Assembly (NCBI GenBank): GCA_002310155.1
Contig: DBYF01000062.1
Location: forward strand, 1-8,151
Direction: 5' to 3'
Length of the DNA: 8,151 bases
Origin: Mageeibacillus sp. UBA1193
GTDB taxonomy: Bacteria; Bacillota; Clostridia; Saccharofermentanales; Saccharofermentanaceae
Shown: positions 1 to 6,347 of the stretch, in pieces
Numbering within the stretch: the stretch's first letter is position 1
How the letters are laid out: every line of letters begins with the position of its first letter
The notes under the pieces: model-generated
What the model saw: the letters and a program-made list of their open reading frames with translations, nothing else
Databases searched by the model: none
Told to the model about the DNA's origin: nothing
Translations under genes and position numbers: made by a program

Positions 1-1019
1 GCCTGAAGTACATCTTTCTGATTGTAGCCCTTGGCTCTCATGACCTCAGCTTCTGTCAGACCGGCAAGTCTCTGGGATTCTGCATCCGCCTGAGCGGCAA
101 TGATCTTTCTCTCTGCTTCGCGTCTTGCGATTTCAGTCTCAGTCAGCTGCTTCTGCAGTTCTGCTTCTCTGTGAGCTACTTCAATGGCAGCCTTGCTCTG
201 TTCCTGCGCGGTGCGGTACTGAGCTTCACTCTGTGCCTGCGCGGTCTTAACTGTCGCTTCTGCCTGAATGATCCTTGTATGCAGAGTGATCGTATGGAGC
301 TCTCTGATCCGCTTGAAGTTCGGGTCGTTTTCCGGAAGGACCACACTGGTTACATAGAACTGCGGGATCGTCAGACCATACTCCTCAAATCCGGGCAGGA
401 TCTTCTCGCGGAGATTGTCGGAAATGATACCCAGGTTCTCATCGATCTCCAGAATATCGATCTCATTGGCCTTGATGACTGCCGGGAGATTTGTCTTGAC
501 CGCATTTGAGATCAACGGACGGAAAGACTCCTGCAGTGACTTGGTAAAATCAGGACCGTCCTCCCAGGCGATTCCCTTCATCGTTCCAACCAGCTGAATG
601 AGCAGCTTTCTGGAATTGGAGACCTGAAGATTCATCTCACCGGATGCGCCTAAATCCAGAGGTGTACCTGTGAGCGGGTCGATAAATCTGACCTTATCCG
701 GAGTGCCCCATTTGATGGCCATCTGAACAGTCTTATTGATAAAATAGACTTCCGCATGGAAGACGCTTACCGGACCGGTCGCCAGCTTATATGCCTTCTC
801 GAGAAGCGGGAGATTCTGCGTCTCGAGAGTATATCGTCCCGGTCCGAATGTATCCAGGGCCTGACCGTCTTTAAAGAAGACCGCTTCCTGGCTTTCGTGT
901 ACGATCAGCTGGGATCCGTAGTTAAAATCCTCAATGGGATGCTTCCAAATAAAGGTATCGTTATCGCCCTCATATTTGATAACGCTGATCAATCCTTCTT
1001 TCTTAATCTCCTCAGACAT
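1..1019 (-). CDS. SPFH/band-7 domain protein, N-terminal part (C-terminus off left edge)
   Basis: Translating the minus strand from ATG at 1019 gives 339 uninterrupted codons to the left edge, beginning MSEEIKKEGLISVIKYEG. An early FIWKHPIEDFNYGSQLIV region, the FGPGRYTL segment (about residues 58-65), the LQVSNSRKLL stretch and the IDILEIDENLG...ILPGFEEYGL stretch resemble the bacterial SPFH group called YdjI-like or 'virion core protein' proteins. From about residue 250 to 325 the chain is Ala/Glu/Gln-rich and heptad-like (RIIQAEATVKTAQAQSEAQ), a probable coiled coil typical of SPFH proteins. Family members are membrane-associated scaffolds; their biochemical role is poorly defined, and no transmembrane segment is visible here. 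Some relatives end in a zinc-ribbon, which would lie outside the window. The start is supported by AGGAGGG at 1027-1033, 7 nt from the ATG. The gene is separated from the xylanase by 277 bp and has its own likely promoter. Family call fairly sure; function unknown. Confidence 0.85.
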   Translation of the reverse strand, partial: MSEEIKKEGLISVIKYEGDNDTFIWKHPIEDFNYGSQLIVHESQEAVFFKDGQALDTFGPGRYTLETQNLPLLEKAYKLATGPVSVFHAEVYFINKTVQMAIKWGTPDKVRFIDPLTGTPLDLGASGEMNLQVSNSRKLLIQLVGTMKGIAWEDGPDFTKSLQESFRPLISNAVKTNLPAVIKANEIDILEIDENLGIISDNLREKILPGFEEYGLTIPQFYVTSVVLPENDPNFKRIRELHTITLHTRIIQAEATVKTAQAQSEAQYRTAQEQSKAAIEVAHREAELQKQLTETEIARREAERKIIAAQADAESQRLAGLTEAEVMRAKGYNQKDVLQ

Positions 1020-1026
1020 CAATCGT

Positions 1027-1033
1027 CCCTCCT
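1027..1033 (-). promoter_or_regulatory. Ribosome binding site of the SPFH gene
   Basis: The minus strand reads AGGAGGG here, 7 nt before the ATG at 1019. This near-perfect Shine-Dalgarno sequence fixes the start of the SPFH gene. Confidence 0.85.
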
Positions 1034-1102
1034 CGTCGTTGATTCACAATGAATTTCAGAACCGGCAGAAAATACCATGATCGGTCCTTATTACTCATAA
1101 CG

Positions 1103-1125
1103 CTTGTAGTATAACAGATTACAAG
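1103..1125 (-). promoter_or_regulatory. Likely extended -10 promoter of the SPFH gene inside an inverted repeat
   Basis: On the minus strand the -10 is TATACT (plus coordinates 1108-1113), preceded by TGT, giving the extended form TGTTATACT. No good -35 is visible at 16-18 bp (TATCAA at 17 bp), which fits an extended -10 promoter. A perfect 6-bp inverted repeat, CTTGTA at 1103-1108 and TACAAG at 1120-1125 with an 11-nt spacer, brackets the element and could be an operator. The transcript would start near 1100, leaving a leader of about 80 nt. Confidence 0.5.
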
Positions 1126-1141
1126 TTTCTTTGATAGGCTA

Positions 1142-1150
1142 TTGTCATCC
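1142..1150 (-). promoter_or_regulatory. GATGACAA motif upstream of the SPFH gene
   Basis: The minus strand reads GGATGACAA here, 123 bp upstream of the SPFH start. The same octamer occurs upstream of the xylanase (6236-6243) and of the GH39 gene (7942-7949). Unknown regulator; regulatory role inferred only from recurrence. Confidence 0.3.
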
Positions 1151-1205
1151 GAATAGGCGCTTCTAATCTGCGGAATATCGTTCTTTTGACCTGACCGGAA
1201 AATGA

Positions 1206-1241
1206 ATCCCCGGAAAACCTGTTTCCAGATTATCCGGGGAT
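1206..1241 (-). terminator. Possible transcription terminator after the xylanase gene
   Basis: TCCCCGGA (1207-1214) pairs perfectly with TCCGGGGA (1233-1240), and A1206/T1241 extends the stem to 9 bp with an 18-nt loop. Reading the minus strand, the stem is followed by a modestly T-rich run, TTCATTTT. The GC-rich stem suits a terminator for the xylanase; the long loop and interrupted T-tract keep confidence low. Confidence 0.4.
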
Positions 1242-1265
1242 AGTATTGCGATTATACACCTGATG

Positions 1266-1288
1266 GAAGTCCGCTAAGTTCGGACTTC
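1266..1288 (-). terminator. Stem-loop just after the xylanase stop codon
   Basis: GAAGTCCG (1266-1273) and CGGACTTC (1281-1288) form a perfect 8-bp stem with a 7-nt loop, 8 nt beyond the xylanase stop codon. The minus-strand sequence after it (CATCAGG) is not T-rich. It may therefore be a 3'-end stabilising hairpin rather than a complete intrinsic terminator; termination may occur at the second hairpin downstream (1206-1241). Confidence 0.4.
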
Positions 1289-1296
1289 ATTTCGGA

Positions 1297-4200
1297 TCAT
1301 TCAAGGTCTTTTCTCTTACGAATGACCGAAACGGTAAAGACTCCACCAAGGGCAACCATCAGGATCGCGATGATCTCGATCGGAGCACCTACATCACCTG
1401 TCTTAACAAGGGCGCCCTTCTCACTGTTCGCATTACTGTTTGCCGCCTCTACGATAGTATTCTCACTGCCCTCAACAATAGTAAGCTTAGTGTTCGAATA
1501 ACCATCGGTAAATTCAATATGGACATTGTATTCACCGGGCTTAAGGCTCTCCAGATAGAGTGAATCTATTTCAATGATCGTTGAACCTTTTGTGACTTTA
1601 AGCGCCATATCCGGTACTTTTTTGTCACCGAAACTGATGCTCTTATAATTCTCAATCGGTCCTTCTGAACGGATCACGATATTCGTTTTGCTTCCGAGTG
1701 TATACTTCGGATCGGCACCGTTCAGGATCTTATACTCCTTCAGGCCTGCATTCGACGGATTCTCCTTATTAGGATCTACTGCAGAAGGATTCTGCGTGCC
1801 CGGATCTAATGTAGAAGGATCCTCTGTCTTCGGAGGTTCTGTAGTAGGAATCGCCGTTCCGTCAGTAGCATAGAGGGTAATATCACCGTTTAAGATCTCA
1901 GTGCCGAAGTCAAATCTCTCCGTGCATGCAGCATCCTTATACCAGCCGGTGATCTCCTTGCCTTCAGGAAGTTCAAATGTCTCGGCCGGGATCCTGTATC
2001 CGATCCGGTCAAGGACCGTCACATTCTCCATCTCGAAAGCCGAAAGATCAAATGTAACCTTTGCTTCCGGTCCTACAGGAATTCTCTTGATCGAGAAGTT
2101 ATCGAGGTAAAGATCCGATGTGCCGGATGTCTCGACATACATCTTAAGTGCATTGTACTCAGAAGGAACTCTGATCGTTGTTCCCACAGACTTGTACTTG
2201 CCTGCTGTTGCCGGTGTGGAAAGATAATTCGGCCATACACTGTCGATATCACCTGACAGTTTCACCGTTTCATCATTCGTCTTGGCATCGAACTGTACAT
2301 CAATCTCGTTTCCGATATAAGCACTTGCATCGAAAGTGATTCCGTAATAGGTCTGATCATTCTCAGAAAGAACGACAGCATTTCCTGTCTCATCTTCAAC
2401 GACAGAGAGCTTACCTGCGCCGCCCCATCTGGTACCGAAGATATTGCTTTCTCCTTCGACATCTTCAGCGAACTCGGCATATCTTACCGAGAAGTCGTCC
2501 AGATACATATCAGCATTTCCATCCGTCTCGACATAAAGCTTCGCGCTTACACCGCCTGCCGGAATCGCAAAGGTAGCGGTAATCTTTGTCCAGTCTCCGG
2601 AAGAAGCTGTTTTCGCACATGGAACAGGTGTGTCACCATCGATTCCGAGTGTGATATTCGAATCATCTGTCTTTACATATACGGAAGCCGTAATGTACTG
2701 ACCGATATAGTCGCTTACATCAAAGCTGACGTTCGCATCCTGTTCCTGTCTGGTAACGCGGAGGCTCTGTGAGCCGGACTTCGCGACTGTTTCAGAAACA
2801 GTAAGGACAGGCATATGACCTACGCCTCGGGAAGAAGCGATATTCTCGGCATCCTCAAATCCTTCATCCTTGCCTACGGCTTTCACTCTGAGTGCATCAA
2901 TATAAATGTCAGAGAGATCTTCTGTCTCAAAATAGAGATTCAGGGCCTTAAGCTCTGCGGGGATCTTGTATTCGCCGATGATCTGTACCCACTCTCCGGA
3001 TGAAGTATCCGCTGTGGTGATATTCGGCCATTTGCCATCGATATCTGCTGAGATCTTCACCATCGGAGCATCTGATTTTACCCAGGCGCTGATACCGATC
3101 GTCTGACCCGCAAACTTGGAAACATTGAAGCTGGCTCCGTTCCATGTAGCTGTTCTTCCTGAATCAAGAAGAGCATACTTTCCTTCGCAGACCACATCAC
3201 TCTGAACGGTCAGTGATCCGTCTCCTCTTACAGAGAAAACAGAAGGAAGTGTTTCATCATCAAAGTTTACTCTGATGTCGGAATAATCCGGCTTCACATA
3301 TTCAGGTTCACCGATATCTTCACCGGTTGCTGCGGCTACGATTCCATTAAATGACTTCTTTCTGGAAAGATTCTTGTTGAAAATAAGAGGACTGGATTCT
3401 TTCTTCCATGAGTTATCATCGGTAAGTCCCCAGATGGTAACGGAAGTAAGATTCACACCTTCGTCTCTTGCCTCAATAAGAGCCTTGAAGAGGTCATAGT
3501 AGAACTTGCCCTGATAGTACTCGGCATTTACACCTGTTCCAGTGGTCGTAACATCAAGCTCTGTGATCTGAACCTGACCAAATGCCTCGTCATATCTCTT
3601 CATTGCGGTAATAAAGTCATTGATATTCGTTCCGTCGGAAACATGCGCCTGCATACCGATACCATCGATATAACCGGCTTCCTTAACCGGAGTAAGGAGC
3701 TCGATAATAGCATCGCATTTTTCTTTCTGGAACTCATTGTAATCATTGTAGAAAAGAGCCGGCTTGGAACCGCCGAAATCATTCGAATACTTATTTACAG
3801 ATTCTCTTGCCTGCTTGAATGCATACATAAGGAAGTCCTTGCCGAGGATCTGATAGTAGAGACTATCTCTGAGATTATCTGCATTTGTTCCCGGCTCAAC
3901 TGCCTCGTTGACTACGTCCCACGCATAGATAACATCCGCGTATCCGTTCTCATACATGTACTTGATCGTGTTATCGATATAGCTGGTCATACGAGCCTTG
4001 ACTACATCTTTAGATGCATATCCTTTACTCGTATCATAATCGACATAAAACATCTCGTCAGCATTCTGCGAATGCCATACCAGAACATGCGCTCTGACTT
4101 TCAGTCCGTTATCCTTCGCGAAATCAAGCATTTCTTTCGCGGAAGGATTGATAACAAACGGCAGGAATGTATCCGTTCTTTCACCGGATTTGTTCGTGAC

Positions 4201-5976
4201 ATCCATGTTATATGCCGGCTTAAGTTCATTACCGAAGGTAATACTGTCAAACTGCTGTTTGATCAGATTCTCTTTTGCTTCGTTACCGATCTCACAGTTC
4301 GAATTCTGGAAGTTGGTGATCGTCTCACATGCAACACCCATAAGGAACTTTCCGTTATAGAGATCCTTCAGAACCGGGTATCCGGAAGTATCAACATAAC
4401 CACCTTCGGAACCACCATTCGGATCTTTATATTCGCCAACAACGGTAATGGAAATATTGTCGATAACATATTCAACATCTTTCGGTGCTTCGAAGTACAA
4501 AACTGCACCAGAATGATCCGCAGAGATCTCGTATGTGCAGTCAATGCTAGCAAACGCATCGCTGCTTGCAGCGACCGTTCCAATCTGAGTATATGCATCA
4601 TCTACACCAGGAGTGGAAAGCTTAATGGTTGCATTGATCTGTACAGCATCTGCCGCTTCGACCGGTTTAACATCCGCCTTCACCGAGATCGTATTTCCAA
4701 TGAACTTGGCTACATCAAATGAATAACCGAAATAGCTCTCTGTTCTGCCTCCGACGACAAGTGCTTTTGAACCATCTACACCTTCATCTGTAAGAGCGAA
4801 AGTCGGAGTGCCGAATGAAGATCCCTTCTTCGAAGAAGCATCCTCATAATCGTTAAAATCCTCGATGAATTCCGGGGCAGTCCCATCGCCCGGTGTCACA
4901 GCTGTAGGATCCTTGTATTCGCCAACAACAGTAATGGAAATATTGTCGATAACATATTCAACATCTTTCGGTGCTTCGAAGTACACAGTTGCACCTGATA
5001 AGTCCGCGGGAATCTCGTATGTTCCGTCAATACTTGTAAACGTATCACTGGTTGCCTGGATTATTCCGATCTGCTGATAGGCATCCTCTTTTCCCTCAGC
5101 CGAAAGCTTAATGGAAGCTTTGAGATCTACGGCATCCTCGGTCCCGACCGGTTTTACATCCGCTTTCACCGAGATCGTATTTCCAATGAACTTGGCTACA
5201 TCAAATGAATAACCGAAATAGGACTCTACTCTGCCTCCGACGACAAGTGCTTTTGAACCGTCTACACCTTCATCTGTAAGAGCGAAAGTCGGAGTGCCGA
5301 ATGAAGATCCCTTCTTCGAAGAAGCATCCTCATAATCGTTAAAATCCTCGACGATTTCCGGAGCACCCACCTGTGGATCTTTCGGGATCACGATCGTTGA
5401 AGGATCTATATATTCGCCTTCTACAGTAATTGAAATATTATCGATGACATAATCAACATTTTCCGGTGCTTCGAAGTATATGTACGCAACCTCAGCATCC
5501 GCCGGGATCTTGTAAGTCGAGTCAATGCCGGTAAATGCATCGCTGGCCGCCGAAACCGCCTGGATCAGCGGATAATCGTTTTCGGAAAGTTTAATGGATG
5601 CTTTGACTTCTACGGCTTCCTCAGTACCGATCGTTTTCACATCCGCTTTCACCGAAATCGTATTGCCGATGAATTCTGCTAAATCAATTGAATACGCATC
5701 ATACGTGTTTACTCTGTTCTTAACAATGAGTGCCTTCGATCCTTCTACACCATTGTCTTCAGATAATTCAAAAGTCGGGGAGCCAAACATTCCACCCTTA
5801 AGGTCCGCTACGGATTCACAGTCTTCGAAGTTTTCACTTACAGAAGGTGCCTCAGCCGCGTTTACTCTTGGTCCACCCCGTACTGCCCCAAGCATTAGAC
5901 TTCCGGTCATTGCAAAAGAAAGAATTGCAGACACAAGTCTAATGCGCCAGCAGTGTCCATAAACATGCTTGCTCAT
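1297..5976 (-). CDS. Secreted, cell-wall-anchored multimodular GH10 endo-1,4-beta-xylanase
   Basis: This 1559-residue enzyme should hydrolyse internal beta-1,4 bonds of xylan at the cell surface. Order: signal peptide 1-40 (hydrophobic LVSAILSFAMTGSLMLGAV, likely cut after VNA); three CBM4/9/22-like modules at about 49-189, 210-357 and 372-519; GH10 domain about 533-883; three more CBM-like modules at about 901-1035, 1039-1166 and 1170-1298; InlB B-repeat-like domain 1304-1370; Pro/Thr/Asp linker 1374-1412; X2-like domain 1414-1502; LVKTGD 1523-1528; membrane segment 1530-1552; tail RKRKDLE. GH10 hallmarks are visible: VRAHVLVWHSQ (628-638), WDVVNEAV with acid/base Glu691, LFYNDYN, IDGIGMQAHV, ITELDV with nucleophile Glu806, and TIWGLTDDNSW. 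The start at 5976 is chosen because AGGAAG precedes it at suitable spacing and a signal peptide follows; the frame stays open upstream to an ATG at 6153, but that would bury the signal peptide. Typical GH10 xylanases are far shorter. Catalytic call very sure; exact CBM family and bound ligand less so. Confidence 0.96.
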   Translation of the reverse strand: MSKHVYGHCWRIRLVSAILSFAMTGSLMLGAVRGGPRVNAAEAPSVSENFEDCESVADLKGGMFGSPTFELSEDNGVEGSKALIVKNRVNTYDAYSIDLAEFIGNTISVKADVKTIGTEEAVEVKASIKLSENDYPLIQAVSAASDAFTGIDSTYKIPADAEVAYIYFEAPENVDYVIDNISITVEGEYIDPSTIVIPKDPQVGAPEIVEDFNDYEDASSKKGSSFGTPTFALTDEGVDGSKALVVGGRVESYFGYSFDVAKFIGNTISVKADVKPVGTEDAVDLKASIKLSAEGKEDAYQQIGIIQATSDTFTSIDGTYEIPADLSGATVYFEAPKDVEYVIDNISITVVGEYKDPTAVTPGDGTAPEFIEDFNDYEDASSKKGSSFGTPTFALTDEGVDGSKALVVGGRTESYFGYSFDVAKFIGNTISVKADVKPVEAADAVQINATIKLSTPGVDDAYTQIGTVAASSDAFASIDCTYEISADHSGAVLYFEAPKDVEYVIDNISITVVGEYKDPNGGSEGGYVDTSGYPVLKDLYNGKFLMGVACETITNFQNSNCEIGNEAKENLIKQQFDSITFGNELKPAYNMDVTNKSGERTDTFLPFVINPSAKEMLDFAKDNGLKVRAHVLVWHSQNADEMFYVDYDTSKGYASKDVVKARMTSYIDNTIKYMYENGYADVIYAWDVVNEAVEPGTNADNLRDSLYYQILGKDFLMYAFKQARESVNKYSNDFGGSKPALFYNDYNEFQKEKCDAIIELLTPVKEAGYIDGIGMQAHVSDGTNINDFITAMKRYDEAFGQVQITELDVTTTGTGVNAEYYQGKFYYDLFKALIEARDEGVNLTSVTIWGLTDDNSWKKESSPLIFNKNLSRKKSFNGIVAAATGEDIGEPEYVKPDYSDIRVNFDDETLPSVFSVRGDGSLTVQSDVVCEGKYALLDSGRTATWNGASFNVSKFAGQTIGISAWVKSDAPMVKISADIDGKWPNITTADTSSGEWVQIIGEYKIPAELKALNLYFETEDLSDIYIDALRVKAVGKDEGFEDAENIASSRGVGHMPVLTVSETVAKSGSQSLRVTRQEQDANVSFDVSDYIGQYITASVYVKTDDSNITLGIDGDTPVPCAKTASSGDWTKITATFAIPAGGVSAKLYVETDGNADMYLDDFSVRYAEFAEDVEGESNIFGTRWGGAGKLSVVEDETGNAVVLSENDQTYYGITFDASAYIGNEIDVQFDAKTNDETVKLSGDIDSVWPNYLSTPATAGKYKSVGTTIRVPSEYNALKMYVETSGTSDLYLDNFSIKRIPVGPEAKVTFDLSAFEMENVTVLDRIGYRIPAETFELPEGKEITGWYKDAACTERFDFGTEILNGDITLYATDGTAIPTTEPPKTEDPSTLDPGTQNPSAVDPNKENPSNAGLKEYKILNGADPKYTLGSKTNIVIRSEGPIENYKSISFGDKKVPDMALKVTKGSTIIEIDSLYLESLKPGEYNVHIEFTDGYSNTKLTIVEGSENTIVEAANSNANSEKGALVKTGDVGAPIEIIAILMVALGGVFTVSVIRKRKDLE
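4421..4875 (-). repeat. Direct repeat copy B: third N-terminal CBM module
   Basis: This segment encodes roughly residues 369-519 of the xylanase and repeats 4907-5361 at an exact offset of 486 bp (162 codons). Bases 4775-4865 are identical over 91 nt to 5261-5351, and the opposite end (from about 4429) is also almost identical. The middle is clearly diverged. It is an in-frame tandem module duplication. Confidence 0.9.
4907..5361 (-). repeat. Direct repeat copy A: second N-terminal CBM module
   Basis: This partner of 4421-4875 encodes roughly residues 207-357 of the xylanase. Both copies share the motif GGR-x-ESYFGYSFDVAKF, whose aromatic positions correspond to the GRT-x-x-WNG region of CBM22-like modules. 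The first module (about 5410-5832) is related but much more diverged, so copies A and B arose from a later duplication. Confidence 0.9.
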
Positions 5977-5980
5977 CTTG

Positions 5981-5990
5981 TCTTCCTTTC
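5981..5990 (-). promoter_or_regulatory. Ribosome binding site deciding the xylanase start
   Basis: The minus strand reads GAAAGGAAGA, then CAAG, then the ATG at 5976. It contains AGGAAG at workable spacing. No comparable site precedes the in-frame ATG at 6153 (its upstream sequence is CAAAAGTC), so the shorter start is preferred. Confidence 0.75.
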
Positions 5991-6139
5991 TACCAGACGA
6001 CAACCCCAAATCGCCAGTAATAAATGTTTCCGCTAGATTGAATTTAAGTGCATCACTGCAGCTTCTCACACATAGTAACACGCAGGCATGTTTTATGTCC
6101 TTGGCTTCTAATAAAGTACTAGAGTTTTTCCCGTGTTTT

Positions 6140-6157
6140 TCATGACTAATCATGACT
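6140..6157. promoter_or_regulatory. Operator-like dyad and tandem repeat upstream of the xylanase
   Basis: The plus strand reads TCATGACTAATCATGACT. It is both a tandem repeat of TCATGACT with a 10-bp period and a near-perfect dyad, because TCATGA is its own reverse complement (TCATGA-N4-TCATGA at 6140-6155). It lies about 165 bp upstream of the xylanase ATG. The form suggests a site for a dimeric or tandem-binding regulator; which one is unknown. Confidence 0.35.
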
Positions 6158-6174
6158 TTTGGATCCGATTTTTT

Positions 6175-6185
6175 ATCGTCATCGG
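6175..6185 (-). promoter_or_regulatory. GATGAC motif, proximal copy upstream of the xylanase
   Basis: The minus strand reads CCGATGACGAT, one base off the GATGACAA octamer found at the other intergenic sites. It lies exactly 60 bp from the distal copy at 6236-6245. Role inferred from recurrence only. Confidence 0.25.
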
Positions 6186-6235
6186 GGAAACGAAAAAAAT
6201 TTTGAGGATCCCCTGTTTTTAGAGCTTCTCAGATT

Positions 6236-6245
6236 TTGTCATCGG
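6236..6245 (-). promoter_or_regulatory. GATGACAA motif, distal copy upstream of the xylanase
   Basis: The minus strand reads CCGATGACAA followed by an A-rich run, like the copies at 1142-1150 and 7942-7950. It lies between the GH39 terminator and the xylanase, about 260 bp from the xylanase start. Confidence 0.3.
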
Positions 6246-6270
6246 ACTGATCAGATCTTGTTTTTCGCAT

Positions 6271-6297
6271 AAAAAAGCAGGTCGAGGACCTGCTTTT
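6271..6297 (-). terminator. Intrinsic terminator of the GH39 gene
   Basis: AAAAGCAGGTC (6273-6283) pairs perfectly with GACCTGCTTTT (6287-6297): an 11-bp stem with a 3-nt loop. On the minus strand it is followed by a six-T run (6276-6271). It lies about 50 bp beyond the GH39 stop and separates GH39 transcription from the xylanase. The plus strand also gives TTTT after the stem, so it could work both ways. Confidence 0.9.
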
Positions 6298-6347
6298 AAT
6301 TCGTCGGATTATTCCATCCGTTTTCATGCATTTTAAAATCAAAAACT

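Larger units (their letters stand above)
5977..6270 (-). other. Upstream region of the xylanase gene
   Basis: This stretch between the GH39 terminator and the xylanase start must hold the xylanase promoter. I could not identify a convincing -35/-10 pair: TACTAT on the minus strand near 6070 with AGGACA 18 bp upstream is only a weak candidate. The stretch contains the TCATGA dyad at 6140-6155 and two GATGAC motifs at 6175-6185 and 6236-6245. No tRNA, recognisable riboswitch or separate small gene was seen. Confidence 0.5.

Noticed and set aside
171..1052. Plus-strand open frames at the left end
   Set aside because: They lie opposite the SPFH reading frame, which runs unbroken from 1019 to the edge with a good ribosome binding site.
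3643..4722. Long open frame (359 codons) on the plus strand opposite the GH10 domain and third CBM
   Set aside because: It is fully antisense to a strongly supported catalytic domain, its Ile/Arg/Cys-rich translation resembles no family, and no ribosome binding site supports it. It is a shadow of the xylanase's codon usage.
4421..5832. Spaced repeats that might suggest a CRISPR or satellite array
   Set aside because: The repeats are long, in-frame, module-sized units of a protein, not short repeats separated by unique spacers.
5977..6153. Possible riboswitch or attenuator in the xylanase leader
   Set aside because: I could not find a conserved aptamer-like pattern or a hairpin with a T-run before the start codon.
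6060..6231. AGCTTCTCA occurring twice (6060-6068 and 6223-6231)
   Set aside because: A single 9-bp match within about 370 bp is within what chance allows, and the flanks differ.
6178..6240. Possible stem from the GGGGA...TCCCC pairing around the A/T-rich tract upstream of the xylanase
   Set aside because: The arms are short, the loop is long, and no T-run follows in either direction at the right place, so a second terminator is not supported.
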